From assembly GCA_023052935.1 (NCBI GenBank), contig CM041292.1:169363900-169427899 (forward strand): 64,000 nt of DNA, given 5' to 3'. Numbering within the stretch: position 1 is the first letter of the stretch; every line of letters starts with the position of its first letter. The notes under the pieces are model-generated. The model had not been told where the DNA came from and did no database searches. It saw only the letters and a program-made list of their open reading frames with translations. Shown here in pieces: positions 55,341 to 64,000 of the stretch. The position numbers and the translations under genes are program-made. The stretch is from Piezodorus guildinii (lineage: Eukaryota; Arthropoda; Insecta; Hemiptera; Pentatomidae).

Positions 55341-56741
55341 AAAAAAACATAAAAAGCTACAGCGGTTTTTGTATTTATTTTTATATCTTTCAAATGTCTT
55401 TACTCGAAAGGGTCATTGGCTGTTCTTTGTCGCTTCAAATCCTGTTATAGAACTGGGTTCTTTTCCGAAACTCGATTCGGGAGTCCTCACCATTTTCAGA
55501 ATCCTGAAGGATTTCAAAACGTTTTGTAGTGTTTTCGATAGGTGATATTAAAATGCTATTGTCACGTATAATTTGTTCAACATTTTAATTCAGATGTATC
55601 ATCATTCAGAGCATGCATGATGTTAAAGTAAACTGTAAGAAAAAACAATACTGATAAAAGGAAACTTCGTCATTGGGGTCATGCAGCCTTAATGAAGTTC
55701 TCCTGACCTAACATCATCAGCGAGGCGAGGGGAATAAATCAACTCTTCATAATGTTTTCTAAATGAAAGTTATGGTTTTCCACAAGAAAAAAAAAGATAC
55801 TTTTCTTTTAAGAATAACTCAATTATGAAGGTAAAAACTTGGACGTTTTCCGACCAATGATAACAAGTAAAAAAAAAAAAAAAAAAAAAAGCAGAGATAA
55901 GGAACTTCATTGTTATTCTGTAGAAACGAGGTTTCAAAAGTAAAAAAAAAAAAAAAAAACTAAAGGAAAAATTAATCCAGCCAGCTAGCTGCTATGCAGT
56001 ATATCGGATATTTACATCTATTTCCCTCCCTTAAAGCTATTCTCGTTTTTTTCTTATTCTTTTTTTATATATTTTTTCTATACTTCCCTATTGGTTCTTC
56101 TGATCCCGCTTAATCCTACACCAGGTGAATACGTATAGGAGATTAACCTTGTTCAGAACCCCCTCTTACTTTAGCATACTCTATTTCTTTAAATATTAAG
56201 GTGAATTCCTCGATGTAATAAGTATGCTAGTATGAGTATCATTAAAAATTTATTTCGCCAAGCTTTTATATTTATATTATTTAAATATTAAATAATATAT
56301 TACTCATATAAACACACGTTTATGCATATATTATACACTCATGGAAGTTGAAAGCGTTTGTCTATTAAATTTTGAAGGAGTTTGAAACTACAAGTAGTTT
56401 CTTGTTGTTTCAGTCTAGTGCTACTCAGTGTTCTAAGTTAACCGCTTTCACAGATGACGTCTTAAGTAGAAGATCAGTTTAACATGGATTACTGGAGTAT
56501 TGTTGAGCAGAAAGTCACAACTGTTAACGTTCCTTCACAGCAAAGGAGGAAAAAAATTGAACAATTAGCTGTATAACTATTAGTAATTACTATGAATGAA
56601 TTCGCCATAGAAGACAATTACCGAAATATTATCCTCTTGAATATTTAATCTTTCCACCCAAAATTAACTATATAAACAACTAGGCTAATTTTGATTCAGT
56701 TTTATTTCTGTATACAAATATTTTCAGTACACAATAAAGTT

Positions 56742-56819
<78 letters not shown>

Positions 56820-57339
56820 GGAATAACGAAATTCTCATTCCCTCCTTAGTTTTTTTCTAATCATACTTCTAAAGAAGTATTATTTTAGGGAATTTATTGT
56901 TCTCACAATCAATCCCTAACAGTGGGAAAAAAAAAAAAACAGAATATTAGAATTTATATACAATAATTAGTGGATAATGTTACTGTTAGAGAGATCATAG
57001 ATAAAAAGATATCTCAATTATAATTAGATTATACATCTATTTAACTAATTTATATCGATTCATTGTTCTATGCACTCATAAATTAATTTAAAAAAATGTG
57101 TTCTGTCTCCTTAACAATAACATCAGCAATTAGTTATTGTATACAAATTTTAATAATCTGTTTTTTTATTTTTTCCACCGTAATAATAAATTCTCAAAAC
57201 GTAGCCTTAATTAATTTTTTACTTATATTTTATTGAATTTTACAACTGTATATTAACATAAATACAATAAGTAAAAGTGTTCAATTATAATAAAGGGCAT
57301 AAAAGGCTTGTGAAGAAACTACCCAGCGTTAGTACAATA
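55341..57339. other. AT-rich sequence with poly-A and (TA)n tracts
   Basis: A runs lie at about 55869-55890 and 55941-55959. A (TA)n tract lies at about 56758-56815 next to a poly-A stretch. Otherwise nothing is recognised, except that 57200-57339 is probably the 3' UTR of the following minus-strand jockey relic. Confidence 0.5.
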
Positions 57340-58060
57340 CTTCGATGTTTAAGTAAGTAGATCCCGAGGTCATCTTCTTTTCAATCGCCTCGGAAGGTTG
57401 TCAGGAATATGTGAGGTTGATAGGTTGCGGACAAGAGGGTTTATATGGTGTGGAATTTTGAATTAAAAGTGGATATCGGTACGAGAAAGGCCAGCAACAA
57501 ATAGGATATTAAGGACGTTATGGATGATTTTATTTCTTACGAAACAAGGAGCATTTAGGATTTTGCGAAGGATTTTGGATTGTAAGGATTGGATGCGGGA
57601 GGAATTAGATGGCTTATTAGAGCTCCAAAGCTCGATTCCATATGTCCAGATGGGTTTGATGACGGTAACATAAATGAGTTTTTTGTAATGAATTGGAAGT
57701 TTTGAACGTTTGTCGAATAAGTGATGTAGTAACCGGTAGATACGGGCAGTTTTTTGTCGTTTTACTCTGTGTGAGGATTCCATGAAAGACGTTTGTCAAG
57801 ATGGAGTCCTAGGTATCGGATTTGTTCAACAAATATGATTGGGGTATTATTAAAGGATACAGTGAGGCAGGAGGTCATCGTTTTGCGACGAAGGGTAAAG
57901 GTAATTTGCTGGGATTTTTTTGGATTTATTTTAATCCTTCAGTTCAGACACCATTTCTCAATGACTGTGATGTAGGTCTGAAGGGTTTGGGATGCAGTGG
58001 TTCGATCACTATGGACGGGTAACACAAGTGTCATCCGGGTAAGTTGTGAGGACAGGGAAA
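57340..58060 (-). pseudogene. Jockey-like RT relic (palm to C-terminus)
   Basis: The minus strand reads VLTTYPDDTCVT (the catalytic block, with Pro in place of the usual Ala), then KWCLN, RIKINPKKSQQITFTLRR, IRYLGLHLDKRLSWNPHTE, stop. It continues SKLPIHYKKLIYVTVIKPIW, TYGIELWSSNKPSNSSRIQS, LQSKILRKILNAPCFVRNKI, and HIPDNLPRRLKRR. The order and wording are those of jockey-family RTs. At least two in-frame stops and one frameshift are present. Its C-terminus and 3' UTR match the plus-strand fragment at 6416-6818. Confidence 0.85.
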
Positions 58061-58149
58061 TTTAAAAAATAAAAATAAAATGTTGCTTATTTATTGACTG
58101 AACTTTAAGACCCGTAGGTAACTTTAATCATCAACAGTTGAGAACTTAT

Positions 58150-58205
<56 letters not shown>

Positions 58206-58964
58206 CTTTCTTCTTTAAATATAATTTACAGCGATACCACAACCCCACCTTAATTTTACGATTTTATTTTTTTTTGATGTAGTAATTAGAAAATATAAGA
58301 ATCTTATTCCTTTTATAAAATTAGTTCATCTTTTACTTCGTTGCTTTATAAAAATAATAAAATTGAATCAAAATTATTCTAGTTGTTGGTGTAGTCAATC
58401 TTGAGTGGGAAGCGTTTTATTATTACCATTATCTTTAAAGTGTAATGATTCTAAAAACTCAGTTTAAAACAGTAAAAAAAAAAAAAATTATATAAGAAGC
58501 TAATATAGCAAACTATTACTCGTTCAAAAAGGGAGGAAAAAAGCTTTTTCATCCTGGGCAATCTTTTAGATTAAACGTGTATAAAAACTCTTAGAAGGTG
58601 GTCCCTGTAAAAGTTCCTTCGTAGTTTACTCAAGAGACTAAATTATGATGTCAACTTTCCCAGCTTCATGAAAAATTAACTAATAGTTAAAAGATTCAAC
58701 TCAGTGGTTTAATGAAACTATTAAATTAATTATAACTACGTTAACCTATTCTGCGAATGAATTTTAAGCCCGTAACTGGATAAATTTCTAAGAAAATAAA
58801 TCTTAAAATATTTAGTGATATGATTAGTGAAATAGCTTGTGGCAATGAATATTAATAAATTTATAAGAATTATTTAATAGTTGTTATAAATATTTAATAA
58901 TTGCATGAATAAACAATTTTAAAGTATCCTTCTATTATTATTACTACATTACATTATTAGGTTT
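58061..58964. other. AT-rich sequence with a (TA)n/T tract
   Basis: (AT)n followed by a T run at about 58158-58205. Nothing else recognised. Confidence 0.5.
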
Positions 58965-59185
58965 AGTCCAAATGACCAAGCCAAAGCAAAAAGGTCTCTC
59001 TGTTTGTTTAGTAATTCTAGCTCGAGAACGATATGTTTTACAAAACTTGAATTTAATATCTTAAAAGGGTATATGAATGAGCTTTATTGCCAAAATTTTC
59101 TGACTGCAAGTGCTACTTTATACAATGCATTTTGTACTTTTCATGATGTCCTCATAAACGGTTCTAACGATTTTTTTTTTTTTTT
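58965..59185 (-). mobile_element. 0.9-kb family, diverged internal fragment
   Basis: TTTAGTCCAAATGACCAAGC, AGCAAAAAGGTCTCTCTGTT, TACAATGCATTTTGTACTTT and ATAAACGGTTCTAACGATTT follow the reverse orientation of the family. Confidence 0.65.
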
Positions 59186-60779
59186 TTTGGTTGGTTATGA
59201 AAGTTCATTACTGAAAATAGTAAACTAATGGTAGGTGGTCGGTCACTTTAGATATATATATATGTTTTTTTTTAAATTGAATTCGAATAATAATTTTACT
59301 AATAATGAAAATCAGTTTTATGATTCGATTTTTACAAAAATTTAAATATTTCTATTACGATGAGACGGAACTGAACTACTAAATAATTCAGGAGGAGGAG
59401 ACAAGACATATCCTTCCGCCCTAAAAGGATATGGAATTGAAGTAAAAAAATAAAAAACACAATTTTCCCTGAGAGTTGGGCTCTGTTTGCGATCTTAGCC
59501 CATGTATAAAAGAACAGTATTAATGAAATTGTTCCAACATATCTCATCCATAGTACTCTCAAATCCCACTCTCTGTACTGATTGATCGGCTTGGGAATCT
59601 GCATGAGCTAGCCGGGGTATCGACGTTTTGTGTTCCTTATGTGAATTCATCAAGCGGGCCCCGCTATTCTCGTCACGGACAGCCTAAGAGGTTTCCAAGC
59701 ACGCTACACGCCCATAACACCCTTTCCTTATGATTCCTCACGGTCCCCTACACCTTCCAACCTACCTTAGGGAGGAACAGATCTCGTACTAAAGAAGATA
59801 TCCTTATTCGACGGCCCGCATTGAAGAAAAAATATATTAGCATTTGAATAGGTCCAAAGTAGAATAGTTTTTATTTCATTATCTCTTTCTCTATCCCTCA
59901 AAAATTAGATTTGTAAAAGGTTCTTATATTTATTTATATGAACATAATTCATATATTAACTGCGGTTTTTTTTTATATTTAAAAGTGTTGTGTGATTTCA
60001 TAATTAGATTCTATCACCATGAAATAGAATAAAGTAATAACTTAAAATTAAAAAACCCTGTGATACAGTAAAATCAAATTTAAATTATGTAATTCCTAGA
60101 AAAACCATCATAACAAATTTTAAAAAATACATTTTTTTTTTTTACTATTTTATTTCCAAATAATTAATTTAAAATGTTAGCATATTTTTTTAGCAATAGT
60201 CAATAACTCCTAAATGCCACTCCCATAAAAAAAAAAAAAATTACCAATAAAACACTAAATAAATTCTGGGGCTTACGCACAACATACAGGTATCAATTAA
60301 TTCTATACTTAATATATATTAATATAATTATAGCTGTTTATAATCTATTCCATAATGTAACATTACAATAAAGATCACTATTTTTATCACATAAGTTGGT
60401 GTGGTTATATAGGTTCACAATGTAACTATCAATCAAATTGATATCACATGCTAGATTTTATTTCTGTGGCGGTTGTGAATAAGTGGTTAAGTCAAAATCG
60501 TTCATTTTACTGGTGAGCGACTTAAACTTTACGTAATACTCAAAATAGAATACTTAACATACAGCTTTATTTCAACCTGAAATTTCTTCCACCAAGAAAT
60601 TTCTTTAACCAATTCAACACGACGTGGGAGACACTATCTAAGGGAGCGATACGTGGAGTTGACTCATTTTTGATATAACTCGATTTATCCAGTTTTTCAC
60701 GACCGCCATAGATTTTATCTTAAATATTTGGATTTCCATCGTTATGTTATATGAATTAATGAAATATACACGCACTGAT
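59186..60779. other. Unclassified sequence, AT-rich with a GC-richer patch
   Basis: A patch at about 59585-59820 has higher G+C but no recognisable coding or splice signals. The rest is AT-rich with homopolymers. Confidence 0.4.
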
Positions 60780-61260
60780 CGTTTTTTTATACTTGGTTAT
60801 TTGGAATCCGAGGACGTTAAATGTATATGTAAAATTTTATTATTATTTATTACGAGATAATACAATCTGCCACCTTCTGGGGCAATGAATATTAAAGATA
60901 TAAGAAATCATTCATTCCATATGTGCATTGGAAATAAAATTAAAATAAATAATTAATAAAGATCAAACAAAGAAGAAAGAAAAAAAATATATATACACAA
61001 AATTAAATAAATACTATAAAGAAAATAATAATAACAATCTTGTTCATATTCATACCTATTTACAATATTTACAAACTGCCCCTGAGATCACCGAATCAAA
61101 CCTCGAGATCCACTAGTGGATGTCGAGGCACATTGCCAGAAGATCCCAGCGCCTCTCATTCAACCGCGTCACTGGTCTTGAGAGCCAGTGGAGGCTGAGC
61201 GAGGGCGCTAGAGCCACATACACTCAGGGCATGAGTGGAGAAGCCAGCCATTGCCGCATA
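60780..61260. other. Possible retroelement 3' end, plus a 28-bp palindrome
   Basis: A short 0.9-kb family piece lies at 60785-60825 (ACTTGGTTATTTGGAATCCG). On the minus strand, CTTCTGGGGCAATGAATATT lies next to a TAATAAATAATAATAAAA-like stretch (60838-60895), which looks like a LINE tail. At 61103-61130 CCTCGA, ATCCACTAGTGGAT and TCGAGG form a near-perfect palindrome within a GC-richer block. Confidence 0.4.
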
Positions 61261-61267
61261 CCTTGCG

Positions 61268-61715
61268 TTTTGCACCTTATTACGATTTACTCAAAAACGG
61301 CTCTAACGATTTTAATAAAACTTTCTATATGGGTGGGAAATTTAAGAGGTTTTAATATGATATAAGTTTTATTCTGATTGAAATATTCTGACACGGCTTT
61401 AAATGGTGTATTTTTGTATTTTCCTCTTCTAAAGGACGTTTAATATTGTACATCCTAAAAGATTAACCATATCATGTTATCAGAATTGTCAAATAATGGC
61501 CTCATAAGCAAGTTGATCGAATTTGATGACCAAATAAAGGGTAGAATAGCAAATATATTTTTTAAATGAACTTTTTGTTTTTTATATATTAAGAACAGTA
61601 ATAAAGGCGTATAATATACCGTTGAAAAGAGAATGATTTTAGAAAAATTTATACAAATTTGTAAAAGGTAATGTTAAGTGACGAACATAGCATAAACTTA
61701 TTACTGATTATTTTA
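61268..61715 (-). mobile_element. 0.9-kb family, diverged copy (far half)
   Basis: GTTTTGCACCTTATTACGAT, TCAAAAACGGCTCTAACGAT, AATATACCGTTGAAAAGAG and TTGTAAAAGGTAATGTTAAG follow the reverse orientation of the family. It is cut at 61715 by a short retroinsertion. Confidence 0.7.
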
Positions 61716-61725
61716 CGTAACAATT

Positions 61726-61845
61726 TTTTTTTTCTTTCTTTTTATTGAGATATATTACAATTTGTTACAAAATGAACAATAATAATATTGATAAGAGACC
61801 ACATTCATACTATATATACAGAAAATAATAATAATGGTCAAATTG
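61726..61845 (-). mobile_element. Short 5'-truncated retroinsertion with 10-bp target-site duplication
   Basis: A 120-bp segment starts with a T run (the A tail on the minus strand, preceded there by CAATAAAAAG). It is flanked by CGTAACAATT at 61716-61725 and 61846-61855. No family is recognised in the body. Confidence 0.7.
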
Positions 61846-61857
61846 CGTAACAATTAA

Positions 61858-62735
61858 TTTTTTTTTTCCTTATATCTTTATTTACACCTTTCAGAAGATG
61901 TCTGACAACCAGCAAATGTGTTGGACAAAAGTATGATCAGACATGATAGGCATGGGGAAGTAAAGTGCCCAGCAGCACCCCTTCCAAGGCTTTAATCTAG
62001 CTGAGGAGGTCCCTCATCCAGCTTCGTTTTAGCCTTCTTCTGACCGGCATTTCAGCAACTGACATGTCATTAATCAGTCTATTGTCGTGTCCGTTAAGTT
62101 TAATGTGAAATCGAGAATAGAGTGTTCGTATATGTTGGTCAACTGTTGGTTGCTGTAAGTCCGTATGTAGGGTTCTGTTGTTTACGTACCAAGGAGCTGT
62201 CGTTATGAGTCTTAAAATTTTGGATTGAAATGATTGCAGTTTTTGTATGTGAGTATTTTTTGCTGAACCAAAAATCTGTGAAGCTCAAGTCCATATTGGC
62301 TTAAGAAGGTATGTGTATGTATTCAGTTTCTGTCTTAATTTTTAATTTTGATGATTTTGAAAAAAAGAGATATAGTATTTTCAGTCAAGGAGTTGGATGA
62401 GAGACCTTCTCCTTTAGTAATTCACACTAATTTCATGCCAGGAGTAGGTACCGCTGGGTGCTGCTCTCCCTCATGCCTATCACGCCATGTTTCTTAAAAT
62501 TAACCGTACATTCACTGATTGTTCATTGTATTATTTACAGGTGTGAATAAAGATTTAAAGTTAAATATAAAAAAAAAGTATTTTCAGTCGGTGGTTGAGA
62601 GTCTGTCTTTTCATCTTGACATGTGGGCCCCAAGTCATCCTTCGACCGAGTGTCAGTCCTAGGTAATGTACTGAGTTTGTCTGAGGAATTTGGTTGCTGT
62701 CGAAAAAAATGGTGGGCAAGTGTTTTGTCGTGTGT
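61858..62735 (-). pseudogene. Jockey-like LINE relic: RT C-terminus and 3' UTR
   Basis: The minus strand reads FFFDSNQIPQTNSVHYLGLT, then LGRRMTWGPHVKMKRQT. After the inserted segment at 62387-62576 it resumes RQKLNTYTYLLKPIWT, stop, FGSAKNTHIQKLQSFQSKIL, RLITTAPWYVNNRTLHTDLQ, QPTVDQHIRTLYSRFHIKLN, MPVRRRLKRSW. This is a jockey-family C-terminus with few breaks. The 3' UTR ends GTGTAAATAAAGATATAAGG with a poly-A tail at about 61858-61869. It is a different family from the 57.3-kb relic. Confidence 0.85.
62387..62576 (+). mobile_element. Nested 5'-truncated jockey 3' UTR copy with 13-bp target-site duplication
   Basis: A 190-bp insert ends GTGTGAATAAAGATTTAAAG and a poly-A stretch. It is flanked exactly by AGTATTTTCAGTC (62374-62386 and 62577-62589). 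Its CTCATGCCTATCACG and GTGTGAATAAAG blocks resemble the 3' UTR of the host relic (CCCCATGCCTATCATG, GTGTAAATAAAG on the minus strand). It is therefore a related element inserted in the opposite direction. Confidence 0.85.
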
Positions 62736-63974
62736 GTTTTTATATCAGAAAATAATACAGAGAGAGAAACATTATTTCAAAACAATGCAACTAAATATTG
62801 TTGTTATTTTCATCGACACAGTGTAAAAACATGAATAACAAAAATTAGAATAAATAAAAATATTCAGCAAATTTATCTAGTCGATCTTTCTGGAGGAGTT
62901 GAAGGACTAATTCAAATATGAATTTCTTCATCTCCTTACTGTGTATTCCTTGAAGACATTATCTTGAATGGGTAACCATCTCCTTGCAGAAGAATAGTTG
63001 ATATAACACAATGTCTTTTGTAGTCGAAATTATAGCTTTCATAAAGAATGTAATCTTACTGGTGTTCGTCCTTCGCAGTTGCTGGTATTAAAGTTCACCA
63101 GATTAAACTATTTAAAATAAACATGTTTTAGTCTGTGATGTTTTCGTATATTTTCTTGATTTAACATCTCTTCTCTTATATGTATATATTTTATTATTTT
63201 TTAAAAAACAATTATTAAGAAGTATAGAAAAAAAATTCATAGCATAAATCCCTATTTTGCAGGTTATTTAATTCCTATATGTAAGGCTGTCAAATTTTTA
63301 CTGGTTGTATAACAGACATTATTGTTAGTTAATAATATAAACTTCATTTATAACAGTTTTTGTTCTGTCTAGTTAAAATAGCTCTTTCGAGGTATGTAAA
63401 AATGTATTATTTCTATTATTGATTTTCTTGGTATTTCAAAAATTCTGCTTAATTGCCGTAGTTAAATAGACACCAGTTATCTGGCTTTATGTTTTCTTAT
63501 TTAAAATACTGCGAACTTTTCAGATGAATGTTTAAATAAAATTTCTCAAAATTAATCTGGCTCATGATTGCTGGTTTATGAATTAAAAATGAAAAAGCTT
63601 CTAGGAATCATCGGACTGCCAATTGACTATTTCATACTGGTCATCAGTAGTTTTAATTTAATTAATTCTTTTATGAATTTGAACTTATGGAGATATTTCC
63701 AGAAAACGTCAATGATTTATTTGCCTTATTTCAGAGGATGCGGAATAACCTTTCTCCATTAATTTCAGATATAAACATTTCACAATGCTAAATTTAACTT
63801 GAAAAATCTTTATCTACTACACGAAAAATATTGCTTCTAGGTTACATTAAACTAAGTTTAATGATTTTTAAAATCATGGATGACAATTTTCTGAATTATC
63901 TTCTCGTTTTCGGGCGAAATTTTGTTCGGCAAAGCATTTTAAACAACTTAGTAAATTCAAGAATAAGTAAAAAA
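62736..63974. other. AT-rich sequence, nothing recognised
   Basis: No gene, RNA or repeat family recognised. No further Ig exon is visible. Confidence 0.5.
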
Positions 63975-64000
63975 TCTTGTGCTTGCAACACACCACCTTC
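63975..64000 (+). mobile_element. 0.9-kb family, beginning of a further copy
   Basis: TCTTGTGCTTGCAACACACC and ACCTTC match the family start (TCTGGTGCGGGCAACACACG, ACTTTC) after an A run. The rest lies beyond the window. Confidence 0.55.

Noticed and set aside
54782..55545. ORFs of 100-240 codons in a 35-bp repeat
   Set aside because: All three frames are open through the minisatellite. The same peptide blocks appear in each. There is no start context or flanking gene structure.
57793..58022. Plus-strand ORFs over the jockey relic
   Set aside because: The jockey RT reads on the minus strand through the same bases.
61103..61130. Cloning-vector polylinker contamination
   Set aside because: Only a few short restriction-site-like words occur, inside a palindrome, and the flanks do not resemble vector sequence.

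Overview
This is a eukaryotic, very AT-rich window, almost certainly from an arthropod and most likely an insect. The evidence is spliced GC-rich exons with long introns, tRNA-derived SINEs, several clades of non-LTR retrotransposon (jockey-like, CR1-like, R1-like, RTE-like), a mariner element, and a dense background of microsatellites. I cannot name the species.

Host gene: one plus-strand immunoglobulin-superfamily gene crosses the window. Three internal exons are visible (15888-16172, 43262-43446, 50620-50755), joined in compatible phases. The first carries one Ig domain in a phase 1-1 exon. The other two together make a second Ig domain with an unusual cysteine pattern. The first intron is about 27 kb and the second about 7.2 kb. 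The first and last exons lie outside the window.

Transposon landscape: 0-8.4 kb holds the 5' end of a jockey-like element (ORF1 running off the left edge), several RT C-terminal fragments, a SINE, and a ~0.9-kb repeat interrupted by a jockey fragment and a Penelope-like ribozyme motif. From 8.9 to 15.7 kb there is an intact SINE with target-site duplication and more copies of the ~0.9-kb repeat. That repeat occurs at least six times near full length plus many fragments, in both orientations. It resembles Helentron-derived non-autonomous elements (HINE/DINE-1 type) and is called 'the 0.9-kb family' below. From 16.5 to 29.8 kb there is an RNase H relic, a foldback element, a deleted mariner and RT relics.

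The most striking part is 32.6-42.2 kb. Two diverged CR1-like LINEs lie in tandem, both in sense with the host gene. Copy 1 has an intact 933-codon EN-RT ORF. Copy 2 has an ORF2 of exactly the same length with one nonsense codon. Upstream of it lie the tail of an ORF1 and a ~2.3-kb array of 171-bp tandem repeats sitting between ORF1 and ORF2. Both copies share a 3' stem-loop just before the AATAAA tail.

43.9-45.8 kb is a long inverted-repeat (foldback) element in the second half of the gene. 48.7-54.5 kb has more 0.9-kb copies, SINEs and an RTE-like relic. 54.75-55.34 kb is a 35-bp minisatellite. 57.3-62.7 kb holds jockey-like relics, including a copy of the family inserted into an older copy of itself with a 13-bp target duplication. 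All ORFs not listed are chance or shadow frames.
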